A program made the position numbers and the translations under genes. The notes beneath the pieces were generated by a model. The model was given only the letters and a program-made list of their open reading frames with translations, searched no databases and was not told where the DNA came from. Shown here piece after piece: positions 1-6,801 of a stretch of DNA of 9,786 nucleotides. Origin of the DNA: DASXMT01 sp035569695 (GTDB taxonomy: Bacteria > Actinomycetota > Acidimicrobiia > Acidimicrobiales > RAAP-2); the NCBI GenBank assembly GCA_035569695.1, contig DATMMO010000449.1:1-9786 (forward strand), given 5' to 3'. The number at the start of each line of letters is the position of its first letter. The stretch's first letter is position 1.

Positions 1-1
1 C

Positions 2-1381
2 CTGGCCGGTGGCGTGGCCTCGGCCACCGTCTTCCCCGTCATCTGTGCTTCCTCGACCACCGGGGTGGGCATCGATCGGCTGGCCACCATCCTGGCCGAG
101 TTGTGCCCGTCTCCCGCCGTGCGACCGCCGGCGCTGGTGTCGGCGGGGGACATCGAGAGCGATGTGGCCTGTGACCCCGACGGCCCGCCGCTGGTCCGGG
201 TGTTCAAGACCATGACCGATCCCTATGTCGGTCGCCTGTCCCTGTGTCGCCTGCTGTCGGGGACTGTCCGCCCGGACGTGGTCCTCACCAATGTCCGGTC
301 CCATTCCGACGAGCGGCTGCACACCATCGAGACCCTCCGGGGCAAAGAGGCGGTTCCCGTTCCCGAAGTCGTGGCCGGCGACCTCTTTGCCGTGCCCAAG
401 CTGTCCGAGGCGGCCACCGGCGACACGCTGGCCCCCCGAAACATGCCCGTCTCCGTGCTCTCGCCCCCCTTCCCCGATCCTGATCCCCCGGCCCTCTCCA
501 TCGCCATCCACCCCCGGACCAAGGCGGACGAGGACAAGATGATGTCGTCCCTTCATCGCCTGCTCCAAGAGGATCCGGCTCTGTCGGTCCGGCGCGACGA
601 CGAAACCCATCAGACCATCCTGGAGGGGGCGGGCGAGACCCACGTCGCCGTCGCCCTGGAGCGCCTGGCTCGAAAGTTCGGTGTGGCGGTGGAGCGCGAC
701 GACCTGCTGGTCCCCTACCGGCAGACCATCACCCGCACCGTCGAGGCCGAGGGTCGCTACAAGAAGCAGACCGGCGGCCACGGGCAGTTCGGCGTGGTGT
801 CCCTCCGCATCACACCGTTGCCGCGAGGCGAGGGGTTCTCGTTTGCCAACGAGGTCGTGGGTGGGGCTATTCCGCGCCAGTACATCCCGGCCGTGGAAAA
901 GGGCGTGCACGAGGCCATGGACCAGGGGGGCACCCTCGGTTGTCCGGTGGTCGATGTGGCCATCACCTGCCTCGACGGCAAGCATCACGCGGTCGACTCC
1001 TCGGAAATGAGCTTCAAGATGGCAGGGATCCTGGGCTTTCGGGAGGCGTTGGCCAAGGCGGCACCGGTGCTTCTCGAGCCCATCTCCCGGGTCGAGGTCA
1101 CCGTTCCCGCCGATCTCCAAGGCGACGTGCTCGGCGATCTCAACGCCCGTCGGGGCCGCGTGCTGGGCTCCGACGTCGATCCGCGCGGGAATCAGATCGT
1201 CGTGGCCCTGGTCCCTCTGGCCGAGCTGGCCCGGTACGCAGTCGACCTTCGATCGCTGACCAGTGGCCGGGGAAGGTTCCGGAGGCGACACGATCACTAC
1301 GACGTGGTCCCCTCCCACCTGACCGCTTCGATCGCACCATCGGCGTCCGGAGCCGGAGTGGCCCGGGTCCACGTCGCCTGA
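2..1381 (+). CDS. Elongation factor G-like GTPase (EF-G2 type), C-terminal part, cut by left edge
   Basis: The frame is open from base 2, so the gene starts upstream and the first internal ATG (base 14) is not its start. What remains is 459 residues. They cover the end of the GTPase domain (GVGIDRL), the beta-barrel domain II (from about base 200, VFKTMTDPYVGRL), domain III (about 500-700, including LEGAGETHVAVALERL), domain IV (about 700-1020, with YKKQTGGHGQFGVV and GGAIPRQYIPAVEKGV) and domain V (about 1020-1310, ending near HYDVVPSHL). EF-G moves tRNA and mRNA through the ribosome. The wording of domain IV and the DSSEMSFKMAG stretch resemble the second EF-G-like paralogue of actinobacteria (FusA2 type) more than canonical FusA, and the exact role of that paralogue is less certain. 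About 19 residues follow the usual C-terminus. The G1-G4 nucleotide motifs lie outside the window, so GTPase competence cannot be judged. It converges on the HIT gene. Confidence 0.9.
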   Translation: MAGGVASATVFPVICASSTTGVGIDRLATILAELCPSPAVRPPALVSAGDIESDVACDPDGPPLVRVFKTMTDPYVGRLSLCRLLSGTVRPDVVLTNVRSHSDERLHTIETLRGKEAVPVPEVVAGDLFAVPKLSEAATGDTLAPRNMPVSVLSPPFPDPDPPALSIAIHPRTKADEDKMMSSLHRLLQEDPALSVRRDDETHQTILEGAGETHVAVALERLARKFGVAVERDDLLVPYRQTITRTVEAEGRYKKQTGGHGQFGVVSLRITPLPRGEGFSFANEVVGGAIPRQYIPAVEKGVHEAMDQGGTLGCPVVDVAITCLDGKHHAVDSSEMSFKMAGILGFREALAKAAPVLLEPISRVEVTVPADLQGDVLGDLNARRGRVLGSDVDPRGNQIVVALVPLAELARYAVDLRSLTSGRGRFRRRHDHYDVVPSHLTASIAPSASGAGVARVHVA

Positions 1382-1432
1382 TCACCGGGCATTGGCTGTA
1401 CGTCCCGGGCCGCCGTCACATCGGATCAGGCG

Positions 1433-2002
1433 TCAGCCGCCCCACACGGCATGCAGCCGTTGCCAGCTGTCGGCCAGCGTCTCGGGCAGGACCCGCACTC
1501 CGGCCACCGTGGTCATGAAGTTGGTATCGCCCACCCAGCGCGGTACAACGTGCAGGTGGAGGTGCCGAGGGATGCCGGCCCCGGCGGCCCGACCCAGGTT
1601 GGCCCCGATGTTGACCCCTTCGGGACCGTAGGCCGCCTCCAGGGCGGCCACACCGGCCCGGAGCGCCGACCACAGGTCGACGCCTTCCTCGTCGCTCAGC
1701 TCGGCCATCGACCGGACATGACGGGTGGGCATGACCATGAGATGGCCACTGGCGTAGGGGTAGGCGTTGAGGACGGCGAAGGTCCTGTCCCCTCGCCACA
1801 CCACCCCGTTGTCAGCCGACGGCGGACCGCTGGCGGCCAGCCGGCAGAAGACGCAGCGCTGCGGGTCGTCGAGGTAGTGGTCCCCGGCCTGGTCCTGGGT
1901 CACGATGGTGCCCTCGGGAGGGAGTGCGCCCACGTCCACTGCCGAAGGCACCGATGTGACGTACTCGCTTCGCCACCCGGCCCACAGGTGATCCAGGCTC
2001 AC
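1433..2002 (-). CDS. HIT-family nucleotide phosphorylase/hydrolase (Ap4A phosphorylase type)
   Basis: This 189-residue protein carries the histidine triad HLHLHVV (His147, His149, His151); the middle His is the nucleophile in this family. An upstream CVFC pair (Cys50, Cys53) could bind zinc together with family histidines. The N-terminal LWAGWRSEYV and the stretch PRWVGDTNFM after the triad are typical of the actinobacterial group that includes the mycobacterial Ap4A phosphorylase Rv2613c, which also sits beside thrS. The probable role is cytoplasmic cleavage of diadenosine tetraphosphate or a related nucleotide; the exact substrate is inferred. The start is GTG at 2002, overlapping the thrS TGA in a GTGA arrangement, and I see no strong ribosome site before it. 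Translation is therefore probably coupled to thrS. It is the last gene of the minus-strand cluster. About 50 bases separate it from the convergent EF-G gene, with no convincing terminator. Confidence 0.9.
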   Translation of the reverse strand: MSLDHLWAGWRSEYVTSVPSAVDVGALPPEGTIVTQDQAGDHYLDDPQRCVFCRLAASGPPSADNGVVWRGDRTFAVLNAYPYASGHLMVMPTRHVRSMAELSDEEGVDLWSALRAGVAALEAAYGPEGVNIGANLGRAAGAGIPRHLHLHVVPRWVGDTNFMTTVAGVRVLPETLADSWQRLHAVWGG

Positions 2003-3999
2003 CCGTCACCCGACCCGTTCACCTGGGGATTCCGGCGGTGGGCGATCTCCTCTTCGAGATCGGCGCAGAATTCCATGAGGGCCACCCCCCGGTCCGGTCG
2101 TTCCGAACCTCGCCGGTTCACGCCGACGGTTCCCTTGGCCACGTCCTCGTCCCCCACCACCAGCACATACGGGAGCTTGGCCATCTTGGCGTTGCGGATC
2201 CTGGACCCGAGCTTCTCGTCGGCCGGGATCACCGAGGAGCGGATACCCACGGCAGTCAGCCGGTCGTTGACCTGCTCGGCGTAACCCTGGTGGACCTCGG
2301 CCACCGGCAGGACGCGGACCTGCTCGGGAGCGAGCCAGGTGGGGAAGGCCCCGGCGTGGTGCTCCAACAGGATGGCGAAGAACCGCTCCACCGAACCGAA
2401 CAGGGCACGGTGGATCATGATCGGTTGGTGGCGAGCGTTGTCGGCTCCCACGTACTCCATCCCGAAGCGCTGGGGCATCTGGAAGTCGAGCTGGATGGTG
2501 GACATCTGGTGGGTCCGCCCGATGGCGTCTCGGGCCTGCACGGAGATCTTCGGCCCGTAGAAGGCGCCGCCCCCCTCGTCCAGGACCAGCTCGAGGTCCA
2601 TGGCCTCAGCGGTGGCCCGCAAGGTCTCGGTGGCCTCCTCCCATTCGGCGTCGGTCCCCACCGCCTTGTCCGCCGGCTTCGTCGACAGCTCCAGGAAGAA
2701 GTCGTCGAGCCCGTAGTCGCGCAGGACGTCGAGGACGAACAGCAGCGTTGCGTGCAGCTCGCCTGCCATCTGCTCGCGCGTGCAGAAGATGTGGGCGTCG
2801 TCCATGGTCAGGCCCCGCACCCGGGTCAGCCCGTGGACCACGCCGGACTTCTCGTAGCGGTACACGGTGCCGAACTCGAAGAGCCGCAGGGGCAGCTCCC
2901 GGTAGGAGCGCTGATTGGCCTTGTAGATGAGGATGTGAAACGGACAGTTCATCGGCTTCACGTAGTACTTCTGGCCGCCGTCGAGCTCCATGGGCGGGAA
3001 CATGCCGTCGGCGAACCAGTCCAGGTGGCCTGACGTCTCGAACAGCTCGGCCTTGGTGATGTGGGGGGTGTTGACGAATTCGTAGCCGCCCTTCACGTGC
3101 CGCTGGCGGGAGTACTCCTCCATCAACCGGCGGACGGTGCCCCCCTTGGGGTGGAACACGGGCAGGCCCGAACCGATCTCCTCGGGGAAGGAGAACAGAT
3201 CCAGCTCGGCACCGAGCCGGCGATGGTCGCGGCGCTCCGCCTCCTCCAGCTTGTGCAGGTGGGCCTTGAGCGCCTTCTCCGATTCCCAGGCCGTTCCGTA
3301 GATGCGTTGCAGCTGGGGCCGCTTCTCGTCACCCCGCCAGTACGCTCCCGCCACCCGCATGAGCCGGAAATGACCCAGCCGGCTGGTCGATGGCACGTGG
3401 GGCCCCCGGCACAGGTCGGTGAAGGTGGGCGAGTTCCAGTAGGTGGAGACCTCGGGGCCGGCGTCGGTCGGCCCGGCATCCACCTCCTGGGCTCCGGCTC
3501 CCACCGCCTCGATGATCTCGCGCTTGAACGGCTGGTCCTCGAACAGGGACAGACCCTCGGCGATGGAATGCTCGTGGCGGACGAAGGGCTGGTCCTCGGC
3601 CAGGATCTCCCGCATGGTCGATTCGATGCGGACGAGATCGTCGTCGCTGAAATGCGCGCCTCCGGGCAGCTCGAAGTCATAATAGAAGCCGTCCTCGATG
3701 ACCGGCCCGATGGCGAAGTGCGCCCCCGGCCACAGCCGCAACACCGCTTGAGCCAGCACGTGGGCGGTGGAGTGTCGCAGGACCGCTCGGCCGGCGTCGG
3801 AGTCAGCGGTGAGCACGGTTACCTCGGCTCCGTCGGGCAGCACGGTGGACAGGTCCACCTCCGCACCGTCGACGGTGGCCGCCACCGCCGCCTGGGCCAG
3901 GCGCGGACCGATGGACTGGGCGAACTCCAGGGCCGTCGTCCCGACCGGGAGCTCCTTCGCCGATCCGTCGGGAAGCCGGACCGAGATTGCGCCTGCCAT
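1999..3999 (-). CDS. thrS: Threonyl-tRNA synthetase
   Basis: Class II synthetase that activates threonine and charges tRNA-Thr in the cytoplasm. The full architecture is present (residues counted from the ATG at 4023): TGS domain about 13-72; SAD editing domain with HSTAH (His84, His88) and CRGPH (Cys205, His209), so the site that removes Ser mischarged on tRNA-Thr looks intact; class II core about 275-560 with zinc ligands Cys360, His411 and His538, motif 2 around YRYEKSG, and motif 3 GSVERF; C-terminal anticodon-binding domain about 567-660. ATGs lie at 4023, 4002 and 3999. I prefer 3999 because AGAAAGG (4007-4013) sits 7 nt upstream and the protein then begins MAGAISVRLPDG, like other family members; the ATG at 4002 leaves only 4 nt. 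The length of 666 to 674 residues is usual. The stop overlaps the HIT start. About 75 nt separate it from the MshC-like gene, enough for its own promoter. Confidence 0.97.
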   Translation of the reverse strand: MAGAISVRLPDGSAKELPVGTTALEFAQSIGPRLAQAAVAATVDGAEVDLSTVLPDGAEVTVLTADSDAGRAVLRHSTAHVLAQAVLRLWPGAHFAIGPVIEDGFYYDFELPGGAHFSDDDLVRIESTMREILAEDQPFVRHEHSIAEGLSLFEDQPFKREIIEAVGAGAQEVDAGPTDAGPEVSTYWNSPTFTDLCRGPHVPSTSRLGHFRLMRVAGAYWRGDEKRPQLQRIYGTAWESEKALKAHLHKLEEAERRDHRRLGAELDLFSFPEEIGSGLPVFHPKGGTVRRLMEEYSRQRHVKGGYEFVNTPHITKAELFETSGHLDWFADGMFPPMELDGGQKYYVKPMNCPFHILIYKANQRSYRELPLRLFEFGTVYRYEKSGVVHGLTRVRGLTMDDAHIFCTREQMAGELHATLLFVLDVLRDYGLDDFFLELSTKPADKAVGTDAEWEEATETLRATAEAMDLELVLDEGGGAFYGPKISVQARDAIGRTHQMSTIQLDFQMPQRFGMEYVGADNARHQPIMIHRALFGSVERFFAILLEHHAGAFPTWLAPEQVRVLPVAEVHQGYAEQVNDRLTAVGIRSSVIPADEKLGSRIRNAKMAKLPYVLVVGDEDVAKGTVGVNRRGSERPDRGVALMEFCADLEEEIAHRRNPQVNGSGDG

Positions 4000-4006
4000 C
4001 ATGCTG

Positions 4007-4013
4007 CCTTTCT
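4007..4013 (-). promoter_or_regulatory. Ribosome binding site of thrS
   Basis: On the minus strand AGAAAGG lies 4 nt before the ATG at 4002 and 7 nt before the ATG at 3999. It favours the internal starts over the upstream ATG at 4023, which has only a GGGA nearby. Confidence 0.5.
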
Positions 4014-4071
4014 GTCTCACCATCGGTCCCGGCGAGCATCCTCGGTCCCGCCGGCGACTGCCGGGTACTCG

Positions 4072-4077
4072 AACCTA
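4072..4077 (-). promoter_or_regulatory. Possible -10 element for thrS
   Basis: TAGGTT on the minus strand fits the actinobacterial TANNNT pattern and begins on the TAG stop of the ligase gene, about 70 nt before the thrS start. I see no clear -35 element. It would allow thrS-HIT to be transcribed separately from the two genes upstream. The pattern is loose, so this is weak. Confidence 0.25.
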
Positions 4078-5217
4078 CAGGGTAATGCCGAGCAACTCGG
4101 CTCCCCGATCCACCGGGAGCCCCCGGTCGGCCAGCTCGTCCAGCGCAGCCAAGGCCGCGGGGGTATCGAGATCGTCATCGAGGGCACGGCGCACGGCCTC
4201 CAGCGCCGGGTCCTCGCCTCCGTCCTCCTCCGGCCGCTCCGATGGAGGCGCCTTCCTCCAGGCCTCGAGCCGAGCGGCAGCCGTGGGCATGTCATCGGCC
4301 GTCCACTCCCAGTCGGTCCGGTAGTGGTGGGCCAGGAGGGCCGTCCGGATGGCCACGGCCTGCCAGCGTTGCAAAAGCTCGCCCACGAAGACCAGGTTGC
4401 CCAACGACTTGGACATCTTGGTCCCGTCCAGCCCGACCAGCCCCACGTGAAGCCAATGGCGGACGAAGGGTTTTCCGGTGACCGACTCGGACTGGGCGGT
4501 CTCACATTCATGGTGGGGGAAGACCAGGTCGCGGCCGCCGCCATGCAGGTCGACGGTCTCCCCCAGCTCGCGCAGGGCCAGCGCCGAGCACTCGATGTGC
4601 CAGCCCGGTCGGCCCGGGCCCCATCGCGACTCCCACGAGGGTTCGTCGGGCAACGACGGCTGCCAGAGCACGAAGTCGAGCGGGTTGCGCTTGTTTGGAT
4701 CCCCCGGGTTCCCTCCGTTCTCGGCGGCCAGGGGCAGCATCGCCGCCGGGTCCAAGTGGCTCAGCTCGCCGAAGCGATCGAAGGTGGAGACGTCGAAGTA
4801 CACCGACCCACCCGATTGGTAGGCATGGCCGCTGTCCAGCACGGCGGCGATCAGGGTCAGGATGTCGGGAATGGCCGAGGTGGCCCGGGGCTCCGACCAG
4901 GCCGGAATGAGCCCCAGGGTGCTCATGTCGGCGTCGAACCGGGCGATCTCCTCGGCGGCCAGATCGAGGTAGTGCACACCGAGCTCTCGAGCCTTGCGCA
5001 AGATGTCGTCATCCACGTCGGTCACGTTCCGCACGCAACGGGTGTCATGGCCGAGATCTCGCAATCGGCGCTGCAAGATGTCGAAGGTGAGGTACACCTC
5101 GGCATGGCCGAGATGGGCGGCATCGTAGGGAGTGATCCCGCACGAGTACAGGGTCACCAGGGAACCGGGCTCGAAGGGCACGACGGCCCGGCGGGCGGTG
5201 TCATAGAGACGCATCAT
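4075..5217 (-). CDS. mshC: MshC/CysS-family class I ligase, probably cysteine:GlcN-Ins ligase of mycothiol synthesis
   Basis: Catalytic core of the cysteinyl-tRNA synthetase superfamily. MshC uses ATP to join cysteine to GlcN-inositol, the penultimate step of mycothiol synthesis. Counted from the ATG at 5217 (380 residues): zinc ligand Cys26 in YSCGITPYD, HLGH (35-38), NVTDVDD (64-70), WHIEC (Trp206, Cys210), FPHHE (233-237) and KMSKS (267-271). MshC-like points are GITPYDAAHLGHA, VGLDGTKMSKSLGNLVFV and AIRTALLAHHYRTDWEW. CysS-like points are ECETAQSESVTGKPF and PRATSAIPDI. It is shorter than either family (MshC about 410, CysS about 460) and ends soon after the helical region, with no extended anticodon-binding tail. 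The open frame reaches back to 5424, but its first 69 codons are Arg/Gly/His-rich and overlap the reductase gene antisense to nothing useful, so I start at 5217 (alternative 5214). No strong ribosome site is seen. It lies 17 nt after the reductase stop, suggesting one operon. CysS remains a possible alternative. Confidence 0.75.
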   Translation of the reverse strand: MMRLYDTARRAVVPFEPGSLVTLYSCGITPYDAAHLGHAEVYLTFDILQRRLRDLGHDTRCVRNVTDVDDDILRKARELGVHYLDLAAEEIARFDADMSTLGLIPAWSEPRATSAIPDILTLIAAVLDSGHAYQSGGSVYFDVSTFDRFGELSHLDPAAMLPLAAENGGNPGDPNKRNPLDFVLWQPSLPDEPSWESRWGPGRPGWHIECSALALRELGETVDLHGGGRDLVFPHHECETAQSESVTGKPFVRHWLHVGLVGLDGTKMSKSLGNLVFVGELLQRWQAVAIRTALLAHHYRTDWEWTADDMPTAAARLEAWRKAPPSERPEEDGGEDPALEAVRRALDDDLDTPAALAALDELADRGLPVDRGAELLGITL

Positions 5218-5234
5218 CGACGGCGCCCGGCCCG

Positions 5235-5891
5235 TCAGTTGTCGAAGCCGGCCAGGACGACCGTGGAGTGGACCTTGTACCGGATGTTCACGCTGATCAG
5301 GACAGCGGTAAACGCCTCGATGGCTGCGGCCTGGGCCAGGGTCCCGGCATCGATGCCGCGCAGCCCTTCGATCGAATCGATCAAGTCCACCGTGGCCTGG
5401 GTGGCGTCGGTGTGATCCGAGCACACCAGTACGTCGGCCTCGAGGTCAACGGTCAGCTTGCCCAACTCCGACGCCGGCAGATGGTGGAACGAGGCCGAGA
5501 CCAGCGAGTCGGGTAGCACCGCCTGGATCGATGCGGCCATGGAGCCTCGGGGCGGGATGAGGGCCAGGAATTCCCGTCCCTCCTTGGCCAGGGCGTTGAC
5601 CATGGAGATGACCACCTTGCCGGCCAGGGCACCAGCCAACGGCTTCACGGTGGTCAGTGCTCCCTCCCACGGCGTGGCCACCACCACGACATCGCACTGG
5701 GCGGTGTCCTCATTGGCCGCCCCTTCTACTTTGAGGTTCTGCTCGGGCCACTCCTCACGCAAGTGTCCCGCCACCTCCTCGGCTCGGTCCGGGTCCCGCG
5801 ATCCGATGACCACCGGGGTTCCGGCAACGGCAAGGCGCACCGCCAACCCCCGACCGGCTGGGCCTGTTCCTCCGAGTATTCCGACACGCAT
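5235..5891 (-). CDS. npdG: F420-dependent NADP reductase (NADPH:F420 oxidoreductase)
   Basis: 218 residues, the usual size for the family. It transfers hydride between NADP(H) and coenzyme F420 in the cytoplasm. The N-terminus is a Rossmann fold with GILGGTGPAGRG (residues 4-15) and Ser31-Arg32 after the second strand, where NADP's 2'-phosphate is usually bound. Other family-like stretches are VVVVATPWEG (68-77), VVISMVNAL (93-101) and SASFHHLPA (132-140). The start is ATG 5891 because AAGGG (5899-5903) lies 7 nt upstream; the ATG at 5897 is only 1 nt from it, and a further upstream ATG at 5966 adds Ala-rich sequence that the family lacks. It is the first gene of the minus-strand cluster and diverges from the enoyl reductase. 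It implies that the organism makes F420. Direction of the reaction in vivo cannot be read from sequence. Confidence 0.9.
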   Translation of the reverse strand: MRVGILGGTGPAGRGLAVRLAVAGTPVVIGSRDPDRAEEVAGHLREEWPEQNLKVEGAANEDTAQCDVVVVATPWEGALTTVKPLAGALAGKVVISMVNALAKEGREFLALIPPRGSMAASIQAVLPDSLVSASFHHLPASELGKLTVDLEADVLVCSDHTDATQATVDLIDSIEGLRGIDAGTLAQAAAIEAFTAVLISVNIRYKVHSTVVLAGFDN

Positions 5892-5898
5892 GGCCATA

Positions 5899-5903
5899 CC
5901 CTT
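5899..5903 (-). promoter_or_regulatory. Ribosome binding site of the F420-NADP reductase gene
   Basis: AAGGG on the minus strand is 7 nt before the ATG at 5891 and 1 nt before the in-frame ATG at 5897, so it decides the start at 5891, where the Rossmann motif begins almost at once. Confidence 0.55.
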
Positions 5904-5937
5904 GCACACCGCACCGCCGGCCTGGCACCGACGGGCG

Positions 5938-5957
5938 CCGGCGGCTTCAGCCGCCGG
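5938..5957. promoter_or_regulatory. Perfect 20-bp palindrome between divergent genes (possible operator)
   Basis: CCGGCGGCT-TC-AGCCGCCGG has 9-bp arms around a 2-bp centre. It lies 46 bp before the reductase start and 32 bp before the enoyl reductase start. If the TAACCT at 5976-5981 is the enoyl reductase -10, its -35 region would fall on the right arm. This placement suits a repressor site, but short GC-rich dyads can arise by chance in such DNA. Confidence 0.4.
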
Positions 5958-5975
5958 AGCAGTCACCTGCCCCTG

Positions 5976-5981
5976 TAACCT
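5976..5981 (+). promoter_or_regulatory. Candidate -10 element of the enoyl reductase gene (near-leaderless)
   Basis: TAACCT fits TANNNT and ends 8 nt before the ATG at 5990, and no purine-rich ribosome site precedes that ATG. This is the spacing expected for a leaderless or nearly leaderless actinobacterial transcript. No clear -35 hexamer is visible. Confidence 0.4.
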
Positions 5982-5989
5982 GCCGCTCC

Positions 5990-6778
5990 ATGGGACTGCT
6001 CGCAGGAAAGCGAATCCTGGTCACCGGGGTGCTGACCGACGCATCGTTAGCCTTTGCCGTGGCTCGGCTGGCCCAAGAGGAAGGAGCCGAGGTGGTCCTC
6101 AGCGGCGCCGGGCGTGGCCTCTCGCTGACCCGGCGGACGGCGCGCAAGCTCCGCGACCCGGTGGACGTGCTCGAGATCGACGTGGCCCAGCCCGACCAGC
6201 TGGCCGCGGCGGCGGCCGAGCTCGGCTCCAAGTGGGACCGCCTGGACGGCCTCCTTCATGCCATCGCCTTTGCTCCTCCGGAATGCCTGGGCGGCGACAT
6301 TATGGCCGCCGACTGGGAGCAGGTGCAGGTGGCCCTGCACGTGTCCACCTACTCCCTGAAGGCGTTGGCCCAGGCCTTTCGGCCCCTGCTCGCCGCAGCC
6401 GGGGCCAACGGCGGGGTGGGGGCGTCGGTGGTCGGCCTCGATTTCGACGCCACCGTGGCCTGGCCGGCCTACGACTGGATGGGGGTGTCCAAGGCGGCCC
6501 TCGAGTCGCTGTCCCGTTACCTGGCCCGAGATCTCGGGCCCGACAAGGTTCGGGTGAACCTTGTGGCAGCGGGCCCGGTCAAGACCATGGCGGCAAAGTC
6601 GATTCCCGGCTTCAGCGCCTTCGAGGACACCTGGGCCGCCCGCGCCCCACTGGGCTGGGACCTGTTGGACACTGACGTCGTCGCCCGCGCCTGCATCGCG
6701 CTGTTCTCCGACCTCTTTCCCATGACCACCGGCGAGATGGTCCACGTCGACGGTGGCGTGCACGCCACCGGCGCCTGA
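5990..6778 (+). CDS. fabI: Enoyl-[acyl-carrier-protein] reductase, InhA/FabI-like
   Basis: 262-residue short-chain dehydrogenase of the FabI/InhA type. It would reduce trans-2-enoyl-ACP with NADH in the last step of each fatty-acid elongation round. The start GLLAGKRILVTGVLTDASLA is the divergent glycine loop of this family rather than the common TGxxxGxG. DFDATVAWPAYDWMGVSKAA (151-170) holds Phe152, the catalytic Tyr161 and Lys168, in the spacing of InhA Phe149, Tyr158 and Lys165. NLVAAGPVKTMAAKSIPGF (190-208) matches the substrate-binding loop region, followed by RAPLGWD and the C-terminal TTGEMVHVDGG. At the position of InhA Ser94 there is Ala91 (HAIAF against HSIGF). No ribosome site precedes the ATG. 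It diverges from the F420-NADP reductase and is followed after 23 bases by the SnoaL-like gene, probably on one transcript. Confidence 0.92.
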   Translation: MGLLAGKRILVTGVLTDASLAFAVARLAQEEGAEVVLSGAGRGLSLTRRTARKLRDPVDVLEIDVAQPDQLAAAAAELGSKWDRLDGLLHAIAFAPPECLGGDIMAADWEQVQVALHVSTYSLKALAQAFRPLLAAAGANGGVGASVVGLDFDATVAWPAYDWMGVSKAALESLSRYLARDLGPDKVRVNLVAAGPVKTMAAKSIPGFSAFEDTWAARAPLGWDLLDTDVVARACIALFSDLFPMTTGEMVHVDGGVHATGA

Positions 6779-6792
6779 CCACCCTCGACCCT

Positions 6793-6797
6793 GGAGG
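6793..6797 (+). promoter_or_regulatory. Ribosome binding site of the SnoaL-like gene
   Basis: GGAGG lies 4 nt before the GTG at 6802 and sets that start. It is the strongest Shine-Dalgarno match I noticed in the window and lies in the short gap after the enoyl reductase stop. Confidence 0.7.
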
Positions 6798-6801
6798 TCC
6801 C

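Noticed and set aside
1382..1432. Bidirectional terminator between the convergent EF-G and HIT genes
   Set aside because: Only a 5-bp CCGGG/CCCGG pairing with a loop of about 14 nt is visible and there is no T-run.
1451..3033. Long plus-strand open frames opposite the HIT and thrS genes
   Set aside because: Antisense shadows caused by third-position GC bias; the minus-strand proteins are complete and conserved.
3061..5415. 784-codon open frame on the plus strand across thrS, the ligase and the reductase
   Set aside because: It is the antisense shadow of three strongly recognisable genes in high-GC DNA. Its translation is low-complexity and matches no family I know.
5218..5424. N-terminal extension of the MshC-like ligase
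   Set aside because: These 69 codons overlap the end of the reductase gene on the same strand, are rich in Arg, Gly and His, and have no family counterpart. The conserved protein begins at MMRLYDTARR.
5458..6675. 405-codon plus-strand frame spanning the reductase and enoyl reductase
   Set aside because: It is antisense to one gene and out of frame with the other, with Arg/Gly/Pro-rich composition and no motif.
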